From the NCBI RefSeq assembly GCF_001431625.1, contig NZ_LLXT01000084.1, positions 1-52,411 on the forward strand: a DNA stretch of 52,411 nt, given 5' to 3'. Positions 1 through 10,707 of the stretch are shown one piece after another (positions within the stretch are counted from its first letter, which is position 1; each line of letters begins with the position of its first letter). The notes under the pieces are model-generated. The model saw only the letters and a list, made by a program, of their open reading frames with translations, was not told where the DNA came from and made no database searches. Position numbers and translations under genes: made by a program. The stretch comes from Stenotrophomonas geniculata ATCC 19374 = JCM 13324 (GTDB lineage Bacteria; Pseudomonadota; Gammaproteobacteria; Xanthomonadales; Xanthomonadaceae).

Positions 1-80
1 CGGCATCCATGCCGCGGACACTCCCGCCACCGGACCCACCCCGCCTTCGACAGTTTTCCGCGGTCTGTTGGGACGACCTT

Positions 81-119
81 GGGTCGGATCCGTTTTCCGG
101 AGGAAAACGGATCCGACCC
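81..119. repeat. Perfect 17-bp inverted repeat (hairpin)
   Basis: The arm GGGTCGGATCCGTTTTC (81-97) is followed by a 5-nt loop and its exact reverse complement (103-119). The stem is long and contains a BamHI-like GGATCC core. It may act as a terminator for a gene left of the window, or be a dispersed repeat of this genus. There is no T-run after the stem on the plus strand, so a classic intrinsic terminator is not assured. Confidence 0.7.
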
Positions 120-146
120 CATTTTGACTGTCGATACCTGACAGAT

Positions 147-166
147 GTGTCGACCAAGGTCGACAC
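147..166. repeat. SMAG-like palindrome
   Basis: The 20-bp palindrome reads GTGTCGACC-AA-GGTCGACAC with a short centre. It has the same plan as the copies at 8672-8694 and 24529-24548 (arms GTGTGGACC/GGTCCACAC), so it belongs to the dispersed small palindromes seen throughout the window. Confidence 0.65.
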
Positions 167-193
167 CCACCAACAGCCGCTACGATCTTTCAG

Positions 194-382
194 AGGTGGG
201 GCGGTGTGGGCTTGCAGGACCGTTGGCGCCATGGATGGCGCCATCGAGCCCCCATGGATGGGTTCACGGCGTGTCCTGCAAGTCCACACCGCCCCGCCAA
301 ACCAAGAATAGTCCGCTGTTGCTGTTGCTTCGGCCTTTGCCCTTGCTTGAAAGCCTCTGCGGGTGCCGGGCGCCGCCCGGCC
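194..382 (+). repeat. Long composite inverted-repeat element, left copy
   Basis: Arms at 198-220 and 273-295 are reverse complements over 23 bp with one mismatch. They enclose a second palindromic core (GGCGCCAT and CCCCATGGATGG motifs). A spacer with CTGTTGCTGTTG follows, then a GCCGGGCGCCGCCCGGC hairpin (366-382). The same modules occur in inverted order and orientation at 52298-52411. It is too short for a transposase and looks like a non-coding dispersed element. Confidence 0.7.
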
Positions 383-454
383 GACTTCCGCCACTTGCGG
401 TGGCAGCGACGGCCCACTAGCCTTCGGCCGTCGTTCACCACCCAAGGACCGCCC

Positions 455-2419
455 GTGAAACACCGTCATCTCCTGCTGGCCTCGGCAGTCGCCGTCGCCA
501 CGCTGGCCCTGGCCGCCTGCAAGAAGGAAGCTGCCCCAGGCACCGATACCGCCAGCAGCAGCGCCCCGGCCGGCGAAACCGCCGACCAGTTCGTGGCCCG
601 CATCAATGCCGAATTCAAGGCCGCCTACCCGGAGATGACCTCGGCACAGTGGCTGTCCTCCACCTACATCAACAGTGATTCGGAACGCATCGCGGCCAAG
701 GCCAACGAGCGCTCGCTGACCCAGCTCAACAGCTGGATCGAGCAGGCCGCCAAGTTCGATGGCAAGCCGATGAGCGAGGACAGCAAGCGCGCGATCCACC
801 TGCTGAAACTGATGTCCTCGATGCCGGCGCCACGCGATCCGGCCAAGCTGGCCGAGCTGACCCAGATCGCCACCCGCATGGAAGGCAGCTACGGTGCCGG
901 CAAGTACTGCACCGACGCCAACGATCCCAACTCCTGCCGCCAGCTGGGCGAGCTGGAACAGGTGCTGGCACGCAGCCGCGATTACGACAAGCAGCTCGAC
1001 GCTTGGCAGGGCTGGCACAGCACCACCAAGAGCATGCGCGGCGACTACCAGAAGTTCGTCGGCCTGGTGAACGAAGGTGCCAAGGGCATGGGCTTCACCG
1101 ATGCCGGCCAGATGTGGCGCAGCGGCTACGACATGCCGCCGGAGCAGATCGGCCCGGAAACCGATCGCCTGTGGGAACAGGTCAAGCCGATGTACGAGCA
1201 GCTGCACTGCTACGCACGCGGCAAGCTGGACAAGACCTACGGCAAGGACAAGGCCGAAGTGGGCAACGGCCTGATCGCGGCGCACCTGCTGGGCAACATG
1301 TGGCAGCAGGACTGGTCGAACCTGTGGGACCAGCTGGAACCCTACCCCGGCGCCGGCAGCCTGGACATCACCGCGGCACTGGAAAAGCAGTACCAGACCA
1401 ACCTGAGCGCGGCGCTGGCCAAGGCCGGCAAGGACGCCAACGTGGCCGCCCAGTACAAGGCGCAGCGTGAGGCCGAACTGCGTACCGCCAAGCAGATGAC
1501 CGAGCGCGCGCAGGACTTCTACGTGTCGCTGGGCATGCCGTCGCTGCCGCAGTCCTATTGGGAAAAGACCCAGTTCATCAAGCCTGACGACCGCGACGTG
1601 GTCTGCCACGCCAGCGCCTGGGACATGAACATGGAAGGCGACGTGCGCACCAAGATGTGCATCAAGCCGAACGAAGAGAACTTCACCACCATCTACCACG
1701 AGCTGGGCCACATCTATTACGACCTGGCCTACAACCCGCTGCCGCCGCTGTTCCAGGGCGGTGCCAACGATGGCTTCCATGAAGCAATCGGCGACACCAT
1801 CGTGCTGGCGATGACGCCCAAGTACCTCAGCTCGATCGGCTTGGTCGATGCGCCGACCGAAAGCCGCGAGGCGGTCATCAACAACCAGATGCGCATGGCG
1901 CTGTCGGGCGTGTCGTTCCTGCCGTTCGGGCTGATGATCGACCGTTGGCGCTGGGGCGTGTTCGATGGCTCGATCACCGCCGACAACTACAACAAGGCGT
2001 GGTGGGACCTGAAGGCCAAGTACCAGGGCGTGGCGCCGGCCAGCACCCGTGGCGAAGAGTTCTTCGATCCGGGCGCGAAGTACCACGTGCCGGGCAACAC
2101 CCCGTACACCCGCTACTTCCTGGCGCGCATCCTGCAGTTCCAGTTCTACAAGGGCCTGTGCGACGCGTCCGGCTACAAGGGCCCGCTGCATGAGTGCACC
2201 TTCTACGGCAACAAGGAAGCCGGCCAGAAGTACTGGGCGATGCTGAGCAAGGGTGCCAGCCAGCCGTGGCAGGCCACGCTGAAGGAACTGACCGGTACCG
2301 ACAAGCTCGATGCCGGCCCGATGATCGAGTACTTCACCCCGGTCAACGAGTGGCTGAAGCAGCAGAACGAAGGCCAGATGTGCGGCTGGCAGGCCAACGC
2401 GGCCCCGGCAGCAAAATGA
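455..2419 (+). CDS. M2 family peptidyl-dipeptidase (ACE-like), lipoprotein
   Basis: This 654-residue protein belongs to zinc metallopeptidase family M2, the angiotensin-converting-enzyme family, which removes C-terminal dipeptides from oligopeptides. The zinc site HELGH lies at residues 415-419. The third ligand is a Glu at 443 in HEAIGD, and the 28-residue spacing matches ACE. The N-terminus has a short basic and hydrophobic stretch ending LALAAC, a lipobox, so the enzyme should be a lipid-anchored periplasmic protein. The GTG at 455 was chosen because AAGGA lies just upstream and the lipoprotein signal starts there; the frame stays open further upstream. It is a single gene followed by a hairpin. 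Physiological substrate is not evident from the sequence. Confidence 0.93.
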   Translation: MKHRHLLLASAVAVATLALAACKKEAAPGTDTASSSAPAGETADQFVARINAEFKAAYPEMTSAQWLSSTYINSDSERIAAKANERSLTQLNSWIEQAAKFDGKPMSEDSKRAIHLLKLMSSMPAPRDPAKLAELTQIATRMEGSYGAGKYCTDANDPNSCRQLGELEQVLARSRDYDKQLDAWQGWHSTTKSMRGDYQKFVGLVNEGAKGMGFTDAGQMWRSGYDMPPEQIGPETDRLWEQVKPMYEQLHCYARGKLDKTYGKDKAEVGNGLIAAHLLGNMWQQDWSNLWDQLEPYPGAGSLDITAALEKQYQTNLSAALAKAGKDANVAAQYKAQREAELRTAKQMTERAQDFYVSLGMPSLPQSYWEKTQFIKPDDRDVVCHASAWDMNMEGDVRTKMCIKPNEENFTTIYHELGHIYYDLAYNPLPPLFQGGANDGFHEAIGDTIVLAMTPKYLSSIGLVDAPTESREAVINNQMRMALSGVSFLPFGLMIDRWRWGVFDGSITADNYNKAWWDLKAKYQGVAPASTRGEEFFDPGAKYHVPGNTPYTRYFLARILQFQFYKGLCDASGYKGPLHECTFYGNKEAGQKYWAMLSKGASQPWQATLKELTGTDKLDAGPMIEYFTPVNEWLKQQNEGQMCGWQANAAPAAK

Positions 2420-2424
2420 GAAAA

Positions 2425-2450
2425 GGGGCGGGTCCGCGAGGATCCGCCCC
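2425..2450 (+). terminator. GC-rich hairpin after the M2 peptidase gene
   Basis: GGGGCGGGTC, a 6-nt loop and GATCCGCCCC form a stem that begins 6 nt after the stop codon. The T-run is poor (TGATGTTT), so termination may be partial. Confidence 0.6.
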
Positions 2451-2461
2451 TGATGTTTCCG

Positions 2462-2530
2462 GTAGCGCCGGGCCATGCCCGGCGGCTCTTCATCGCACCG
2501 CTGCGCTCGCCGGGCATGGCCCGGCGCTAC
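2462..2530. repeat. SMAG/REP pair in inverted orientation
   Basis: GTAGCGCCGGGC plus its hairpin and the mirror copy ending GCCCGGCGCTAC face each other across about 25 nt. This is the paired form of the GTAG-ended small palindromes of S. maltophilia. It sits between convergent genes. Confidence 0.8.
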
Positions 2531-2540
2531 CCACGGCGGA

Positions 2541-2933
2541 TCAGCTGTTCTTCTTCGCCGCCATCGCCGCGGCCAGCTCGGCCTTGAATTCCTCGAAGGT
2601 CTGGCCTTTCTCCTGCGCTTCGGCCTGTGCGGCATCGCGCAGTGCATCGGAGTACATCAGGCGCACCGGCGTGCCATTGCGCTCGTGCAGCTCACCGGCC
2701 TGCATGATCAGCGCCAGCACCTGCGCAGCGCTCTCGCTGTGGCCCGCGATGCGGCCGTCCATGCCCAGCACCCATTCGCCGTCGCGGCGCACGACACCGG
2801 CCAGCAGGGTGCGCTGAGCATCGCGCAGTTCGGCATGCGGTTCCACCGGCGACGCCTGCGCGGCGGCCTTGTTGGCGGCCTGCTTTTCCTGGCGACGGCG
2901 CTGGTCGCGGCGGGTCTTGGAACTGGTGGACAT
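2541..2933 (-). CDS. Conserved small protein of unknown function
   Basis: This 130-residue protein starts MSTSSKTRRDQRRRQEKQ, a strongly basic and probably disordered head. A compact domain follows from about residue 35 (ELRDAQRTLLAGVV to the C-terminal KKNS). It has no signal peptide or membrane segment. The ATG at 2933 was chosen because the residues encoded further upstream look like translated non-coding DNA. I do not recognise the family. Codon use and GC match the neighbours, and it lies convergent to the M2 peptidase and downstream of the siderophore-interacting protein gene, about 80 nt away. Function is unknown. Confidence 0.7.
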   Translation of the reverse strand: MSTSSKTRRDQRRRQEKQAANKAAAQASPVEPHAELRDAQRTLLAGVVRRDGEWVLGMDGRIAGHSESAAQVLALIMQAGELHERNGTPVRLMYSDALRDAAQAEAQEKGQTFEEFKAELAAAMAAKKNS

Positions 2934-3016
2934 GGTGCGGTACCGCTGCGAAGGGGGGCGCAAGGATAGCGCACCCCGCCCACAGCGCTGCTTCACGCGT
3001 GCTCGATCCAGTCAGG

Positions 3017-3913
3017 TCAGTCCAGCACCTTGCCATGCCGCCAGTAGCCCATGAAGGTGATCGCGCGGCGGTCCAGCCCGCAATCGCGCACCAGGTGGCG
3101 GCGGATCGCCATCACCGCCCCCGCCTCACCCGCCACCCAGGCATACAGCGGACCGGCCACGCGGGTATCAGCCTGCTCCCAGAGGATCTGCGTATCGACG
3201 TCGATCTCCTCCAGCGCATCGCCGGCAGCCACGCTCGAGGTCGCTGCCAACCGCGCCTGGACCGCCTGCAGCAACGGCTGTCCGTAGGCGGCCTGCCCGC
3301 GCGGCAGCCAGACCAGCTCGGCGCTGGAGGGCGCCTTCAGGTGCACCGCATCACCGGCCTGCGCCACCTCCAGCAGCGCCAGCGTGCGCGGTGGGTCGAC
3401 CATGGCCGCCAGTTCCTCAAGAATTCCGGCCACCGCCGGCAGCGCGGTTTCATCCGCCACCAGCAGCACCTGGCCGACTCCCGCCGGCGGTTTCCATTCC
3501 CAGCCTTCGCTGCTGTCGGCACAGTCGGCATCGGGGGCCAGCAGCACTACGCGGTCGCCCGGTCGCGCGTGGATGGCCCAGCGCGAGGCCGGCCCGGTCT
3601 CGCCATGAAGCACGAAATCAACGTCGACCTCGCCCTGCTCGGCGCGCAGGTGGCGGATGGTGTAGGTGCGCATGGGCGGGCGCTGGTCGTCCGGCAGCGC
3701 CCGGTAGCGCGGATACCAGTCCTCGCCGCTGGGCACCTGCGGCACGTCCTGGCCGGGCAAGGGGAAGAACACCTTGATGCGCTGGTCCGGGCCTTCGGTC
3801 TTCATCCGCGCCACGTCGGCACCAGTGAACACCATGCGGTCCAGGGAAGGGGAAAGAACGCGGCGCTCCTTCAGCGCCACCTCGAACAGGCGATAGGTCT
3901 GCTGCGCAGCCAT
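3017..3913 (-). CDS. Siderophore-interacting protein (FAD ferric-siderophore reductase)
   Basis: This 298-residue cytoplasmic protein is of the ViuB/YqjH type, which uses FAD and NAD(P)H to reduce and release iron from ferric siderophores. The FAD motif RTYTIRH sits near residue 100, followed by the flavodoxin-reductase-like domain with GDRVVLLAPDA, and a C-terminal part with WVAGEAGAV and YWRHG typical of this family. Length is normal. The product of the Bcr/CflA-type gene upstream on the same strand is a plausible partner, but the 141-nt gap leaves co-transcription uncertain. I see no obvious Fur box in the gap by eye. Confidence 0.9.
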   Translation of the reverse strand: MAAQQTYRLFEVALKERRVLSPSLDRMVFTGADVARMKTEGPDQRIKVFFPLPGQDVPQVPSGEDWYPRYRALPDDQRPPMRTYTIRHLRAEQGEVDVDFVLHGETGPASRWAIHARPGDRVVLLAPDADCADSSEGWEWKPPAGVGQVLLVADETALPAVAGILEELAAMVDPPRTLALLEVAQAGDAVHLKAPSSAELVWLPRGQAAYGQPLLQAVQARLAATSSVAAGDALEEIDVDTQILWEQADTRVAGPLYAWVAGEAGAVMAIRRHLVRDCGLDRRAITFMGYWRHGKVLD

Positions 3914-4054
3914 GGGGGAACCTCATGCAACGACATCGGATCGGCTGGCTGTCGTGCATCCACGCACCGGCTGGCTGGAGTCCCCAGCCTAGTCCGGTCG
4001 TTCCTCGCCGCAAGCCTTACGGGCATCGCGGCCTGCCCTACCCCTGCGCACTGC

Positions 4055-5281
4055 TCAATGGCCCGTGCAGGCTGCCTGCGCCGCGCGTTCACGCTGGTGT
4101 TCCCAGTACCAGAAAACGAATCCGGCGCCGAAGAACGCGGCCTGGCCCAGCGCCAGGTGCAGCGGGCTGGCACTGAGCAGCGGCGACACCACGCCGGCCA
4201 CCACGGTGCTGATCATCAGCTGCACGAAGGCCTGCAGCGACGAGGCCAGGCCGCGCTGATGCGGGTACATGTCCAGCACCGCCAAGGCCAGGATCGGGAA
4301 GATCAGGGCCATGCCCATGCCGCCCAGGAAGATCGGCAGCACCGCCCACGGCAGCACGAACTGCGGCGACAGCGCCACGTAGCCGACATTCAGCAGCGCC
4401 GACAGCGCGCACAGGCTGAAACCGATGGCGACCTGGCGTGTGGGCGTGGTGTGCCCGGCCATGCGCCCGGACAGGAACGAGCCGGTGGTCATGCCGCCGA
4501 TGGTGGGGATGAACAACCAGGCGAAACCGCCCTCGCCCAGGTGCAGGTGCTGCATCACGAACACCGGTGCCGAGGAGATGTACAGGAAGATGCCGCCGAA
4601 ACCGATGCTGCCGGCCAGCGCCAGGCGCAGGAAGCGCGGGTTGAAGCCGATGCGCACGTAGTCACGCAGCAGCACGCGCGGCGACAGCGGCACCCGTGCC
4701 TCGACCGCATGGGTTTCCGGCAGGAAGCGCGCGGTGGCCGCCAACAGCACCAGCCCGAACACCACCAGGAACCAGAAGATCAGCGGCCAGCCGGCGCCAC
4801 TGAGCAGGATCCAGCCACCGATGATCGGTGCGATGGCCGGAGCGATGCCGAACAGCATCGACACCTGGCTCATCAGCCGCTGGGCATCGTGGCCGTGGTA
4901 CAGGTCGCGGATCACCGCGCGGCCGACGATCATGCCGACACCCGCCGACAGGCCCTGCAGCGCGCGGAACGCCAGCAGCGTGGACAGGTCGGTGGACAGC
5001 GCGCAGCCAACCGAGGCGCCGACGAACACCACCAGACCGCCGAGGATCACCCGCTTGCGGCCCCAGGCATCGGACAGCGGGCCGTGCGCCAGACTCATCA
5101 GGCCATAGAACAGCAGGTACACGCTGATGGTCTGCTGCACCGCCACCTCGTCCACCGCCAGGCGCTGGGCCAGCTGCGGGAACGCCGGGAAGATGGTGTC
5201 GATCGAGAACGGGCCGAACATGGCCAGGCCGGCAAGCAGCAGGGCCATGCGGCGGGTGGAAGGGGCAACAGCGGCGGTCAT
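4055..5281 (-). CDS. Bcr/CflA family MFS drug exporter
   Basis: This is a 408-residue, 12-helix major facilitator of the Bcr/CflA subfamily, proton-driven exporters of drugs or metabolites such as sulfonamides, bicyclomycin, cysteine and some siderophores. The first helix region contains AMFGPFSIDTIFPAFP. Motif A appears as GPLSDAWGRKR in the loop between helices 2 and 3. ATG 5281 gives the usual family length; ATG 5305 is an alternative, and neither has a strong ribosome-binding site. It lies upstream of the siderophore-interacting protein gene and divergent from gcvP. A siderophore-related role is only a guess from context. Confidence 0.88.
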   Translation of the reverse strand: MTAAVAPSTRRMALLLAGLAMFGPFSIDTIFPAFPQLAQRLAVDEVAVQQTISVYLLFYGLMSLAHGPLSDAWGRKRVILGGLVVFVGASVGCALSTDLSTLLAFRALQGLSAGVGMIVGRAVIRDLYHGHDAQRLMSQVSMLFGIAPAIAPIIGGWILLSGAGWPLIFWFLVVFGLVLLAATARFLPETHAVEARVPLSPRVLLRDYVRIGFNPRFLRLALAGSIGFGGIFLYISSAPVFVMQHLHLGEGGFAWLFIPTIGGMTTGSFLSGRMAGHTTPTRQVAIGFSLCALSALLNVGYVALSPQFVLPWAVLPIFLGGMGMALIFPILALAVLDMYPHQRGLASSLQAFVQLMISTVVAGVVSPLLSASPLHLALGQAAFFGAGFVFWYWEHQRERAAQAACTGH

Positions 5282-5495
5282 GGAGGAAGCGTCCGGCAGG
5301 GCCATGCGGGGCACGCACGGCGGGCGCCGGTCCCGCAACAACGGGGACGGCGCCAGATGAATTCGGGTATCCGCCCATCATAGGTGGGGATTGCGCCTGA
5401 TGCCACGCAGCACTGCACAAAACGCACGGCCGGGCCATCGGCCATTCAGGCGCGGCGGCACCGACCGGCGGCCGCTGGCCGGGCCCGCAACGGGC
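5282..5495. other. Divergent upstream region between MFS gene and glycine riboswitch
   Basis: The whole gene-free stretch 5282-5747 separates the exporter from gcvP. Its right part is the riboswitch leader. In the left part I see only ordinary GC-rich sequence and no ORF with coding character. The promoter of the exporter must lie here but is not obvious. Confidence 0.5.
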
Positions 5496-5501
5496 TATAA
5501 T
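5496..5501 (+). promoter_or_regulatory. Predicted -10 box of the gcvP leader (TATAAT)
   Basis: A perfect TATAAT lies 12 nt before the first riboswitch stem, which would place the transcript start near 5508, just ahead of aptamer I. The expected -35 region is GC-rich and poor, so activity may depend on the consensus -10. Confidence 0.6.
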
Positions 5502-5513
5502 CGGCGGGCAACA

Positions 5514-5677
5514 CGGTGGGAGAAGCGGAACACCGCTGCCGAAGGCGCAACGCCCGTAATCGCTCAGGCCCGATACCACCCGTAACACAACTCTGGAGAG
5601 ACCGGTTCGATCCGGCGCCGAAGGGGCACGAAGCTGCGGTTTTCCGCGCTTTTAAACTCTCAGGCAAAAGGACAGAG
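5514..5677 (+). promoter_or_regulatory. Tandem glycine riboswitch upstream of gcvP
   Basis: Two glycine aptamers lie in series. In aptamer I, GGTGGG (5515-5520) pairs with CCACCC (5576-5581), and the conserved GCCGAAGGCGCAA and CTCAGGC segments lie between. In aptamer II, CTCTG (5591-5595) pairs with CAGAG (5673-5677), with GCCGAAGGGGCA and AACTCTCAGGCAAAAGGAC, the hallmark of the class. The linker is about 10 nt. These RNAs bind glycine cooperatively and normally switch on the glycine cleavage genes. Here the gene is gcvP. The short stem CCGCC/GGCGG at 5692-5705 may be part of the expression platform. Confidence 0.93.
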
Positions 5678-5747
5678 GGGCGCCCCGCAGACCGCCGACC
5701 GGCGGCTTGTGCCCGTGCGTGTGCCCTTTCCTGACGGATCCTTCGCC

Positions 5748-8615
<2,868 letters not shown>

Positions 8616-8638
8616 TTCCTCGCTGCATCGGTAAAGAG

Positions 8639-8664
8639 AACGGCCCGCGCAAGCGGGCCGTTTT
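8639..8664 (+). terminator. Intrinsic terminator of gcvP
   Basis: AACGGCCCGC, loop GCAA, GCGGGCCG and then TTTT form a classic rho-independent terminator 23 nt after the gcvP stop. Confidence 0.9.
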
Positions 8665-8671
8665 CATGAGG

Positions 8672-8694
8672 GTGTGTGGACCAAAGTCCACACC
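8672..8694. repeat. SMAG-like palindrome
   Basis: GTGTGGACC-AA-AGTCCACAC is the same family as the copies at 147-166 and 24529-24548. It lies between convergent genes, directly after the gcvP terminator. Confidence 0.65.
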
Positions 8695-8707
8695 CACAAA
8701 CATCCGA

Positions 8708-9118
8708 TCACGGGTCCGGCATCTGCCCCAGGCTCAACTGCCACGACACGCCGAAGCGATCCTGCACCCAGCCGTAGCGGTTGCTGAAGTCATAGTCGCC
8801 CACCGGCATCAACCAGTGGCCGCCCTCGCCCAGCACACGCGCGGCGCGCTCGAACTGCTCGGCACCGGAACACTCGACGAACAGCGAGATCGACGGGCTG
8901 AAGGTGAAGTCGTGCACGTCCAGGCTGTCAAAGCACAGGTAGTGGGTGCCGCCCAGCAGGAAGATGGCCTGGCGGACCTGCCCGGGCACGCCGGCACCGG
9001 CGCCCTCGGGGTGGCGCTGCAGGGCCAGCAGGCGGAGATCGGCGAAGGCTTCGGCGTACAGGGCCAGGGCGGCCTCAGCCTGGCCGGTGAACATCAGGAA
9101 AGGACGGCTGCGCAGCAT
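8708..9118 (-). CDS. VOC/PhnB-like glyoxalase-fold protein
   Basis: This 136-residue protein has the PhnB/3-demethylubiquinone-methyltransferase-like vicinal-oxygen-chelate fold. It shows FLMFTGQAEAALALYAEAF at the start and the GDYDFSNRYGWVQDRFGVSW signature near the end. Such proteins are often annotated as methyltransferases without evidence; the enzymatic role is unknown. GGGAGT before ATG 9118 decides the start. It stands alone between SMAG repeats. Confidence 0.85.
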   Translation of the reverse strand: MLRSRPFLMFTGQAEAALALYAEAFADLRLLALQRHPEGAGAGVPGQVRQAIFLLGGTHYLCFDSLDVHDFTFSPSISLFVECSGAEQFERAARVLGEGGHWLMPVGDYDFSNRYGWVQDRFGVSWQLSLGQMPDP

Positions 9119-9188
9119 GCGGTACTCCCGGTCGACGGGCCGCTGGCGGCCCACGCGATCAGGATGGCACGGCGGATGTATGCCTGCT

Positions 9189-9253
9189 GTAGAGCCGAGC
9201 CCATGCTCGGCTGGCGGCCGCGCGAACAGCAGCCGACCGTGGGTCGGCTCTAC
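9189..9253. repeat. SMAG/REP inverted pair
   Basis: The first unit, GTAGAGCCGAGCCCATGCTC, forms a hairpin. It is mirrored by CAGCCGACCGTGGGTCGG ending in CTAC. This is the paired arrangement of the GTAG-ended palindromes and fills the space between the VOC gene start and the permease stop. Confidence 0.85.
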
Positions 9254-9257
9254 AGAA

Positions 9258-10625
9258 TCACGCCTCGCGCATGCGCCGCGCGATGGCGCTGCCAGCGGCG
9301 ATCGTGGCGGTCAGCGCCACCATCGACAGGAACTGCAGGCGGGTGTGCGCCTCGCTCAGCAGCAGGCCGAAGATCAGCGCCAGGATCGCCAGCGCGCAGC
9401 AGGTCAGCCACGGGAAACCGGCCATGCGGAACGGCAGGCGAGTGCCCAGGCGATCGGCGCGGCGGCGCAGCACCAGCTGCGAGACCAGCGACAGCGTCCA
9501 CACCAGCAGGCAGGTGGAACCGACGATGTTCAGCAGTACCGGCAGCACCCGGTCCGGAAACAGCAGTTCCATTACCGTGGCGGCGAAGCCGAACAGCACG
9601 CTGGCCAGCACGGCGATCACCGGCACCTGGCGCGGATCGGTCCAGCCCAGCACGGCCGGCGCTTCACGGCGCTGCGCCAGCGAGTACATCATGCGCGAGG
9701 CGCCGTAGAGGTTGGCATTGAGCGCCGACAGCAGCGCGATCACCGCGATCAGGGTGATGGCAGTGCCGGCACCCGGAATACGGGCGATATCCAGCACGGC
9801 GGCGAACGGCGACTTCAGCGCCTCGCTGGTCCACGGCACCACAGCGATGATCACGCTCAGCGAGCCGATGTAGAACACCAGGATGCGCCACGCCACGGTG
9901 CGGATGGCACGGGCGATGCTGCGCTCCGGATCTTCGGTCTCCGCCGCCGCAACGGCCACGATCTCGGTACCACCGAAGGCGAAGACCACCACCAGCAGCG
10001 CGGCACCGATACCGGCCAGACCCTTGGGTGCGAAGCCGCCATGTTCGGTGAAGTTGCTCAAGCCCGGCGAGGTCACCTGCGGCAGCCAGCCCATCAGCAG
10101 CGCCACGCCGATGGCGATGAACGCCAGGATCGCCGCGACCTTGAGGATGGCGAACCAGAACTCAAACTCGCCGAAGTTCTTCACCCCGAGCAGGTTGATC
10201 GCGGTGAAGAACAGCATGAAGGCCAGCGCTGCCATCGGTACCGGCACCGCAGGCCAGACCGTGGCCAGCAACCCGGCCGCGCCCACCGCCTCGGCGGCGA
10301 TCACGATCACCAGCTGCACCCACCACAACCAGCCGACCGTGGCACCGGCGGTGGCGCCCATGGCGTCGGCCGCATACACCGAAAACGCGCCGCTGGTCGG
10401 TTTGGCCGCCGCCATCTCGCCCAGTGCGTTCATCACGATGATCACCAGCGCGCCTGCGACCAGATACGACACCAGCACTGCCGGACCGGCCACCTGCACG
10501 CCCACGCCCGAACCGAGGAACAGGCCGGCGCCGATGGCGCTGCCCAGGCCCATCATGATCAGCTGGCGGGGCTTGAGCGAATGCCCGAGGCGGGACGGCG
10601 AAGCGGTCGGAATCGAGTTGGGCAT
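9258..10625 (-). CDS. Amino acid permease (APC superfamily, AAT type)
   Basis: This 455-residue integral membrane protein has about 12 hydrophobic helices. It opens LKPRQLIMMGLGSAIGAGLF, the helix 1 GSAIGAGLF motif of amino acid/proton symporters of the GabP, ProY and CycA group. The central FGGTEIVAVAAAETEDPE is also typical. Substrate cannot be assigned from sequence. ATG 10625 (MPNSIPT) fits the family length; residues further upstream look non-coding. It is 82 nt downstream of a PAS-AraC regulator on the same strand, which may control it. Confidence 0.9.
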   Translation of the reverse strand: MPNSIPTASPSRLGHSLKPRQLIMMGLGSAIGAGLFLGSGVGVQVAGPAVLVSYLVAGALVIIVMNALGEMAAAKPTSGAFSVYAADAMGATAGATVGWLWWVQLVIVIAAEAVGAAGLLATVWPAVPVPMAALAFMLFFTAINLLGVKNFGEFEFWFAILKVAAILAFIAIGVALLMGWLPQVTSPGLSNFTEHGGFAPKGLAGIGAALLVVVFAFGGTEIVAVAAAETEDPERSIARAIRTVAWRILVFYIGSLSVIIAVVPWTSEALKSPFAAVLDIARIPGAGTAITLIAVIALLSALNANLYGASRMMYSLAQRREAPAVLGWTDPRQVPVIAVLASVLFGFAATVMELLFPDRVLPVLLNIVGSTCLLVWTLSLVSQLVLRRRADRLGTRLPFRMAGFPWLTCCALAILALIFGLLLSEAHTRLQFLSMVALTATIAAGSAIARRMREA

Positions 10626-10707
10626 CGGCGGGGCTGGCGGCGGGCTACAGGGGCGACACCTTACCCTGTCCCATGCCTGCGGGGATAGGCACAGCGCAGC
10701 AGGCGGC

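Larger units (their letters stand above)
1..454. other. Gene-free, repeat-rich leader region
   Basis: I see no convincing gene in this stretch upstream of the M2 peptidase. It holds a 17-bp perfect hairpin (81-119), a GTGTCGACC palindrome (147-166) and a large inverted-repeat element (about 194-382), each listed separately. The open frame that runs through it into the peptidase is an upstream extension of that gene: the peptidase lipoprotein signal begins only at 455. A promoter for the peptidase probably lies between 383 and 445, but I cannot pick one with confidence. Confidence 0.7.

Noticed and set aside
1..454. Open frames before the M2 peptidase
   Set aside because: They run through palindromic repeats and show no coding character.
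2999..5383. A 794-codon plus-strand open frame across the siderophore-interacting and MFS genes
   Set aside because: Shadow frame rich in R, H, Q and G; both minus-strand genes have clear family motifs.
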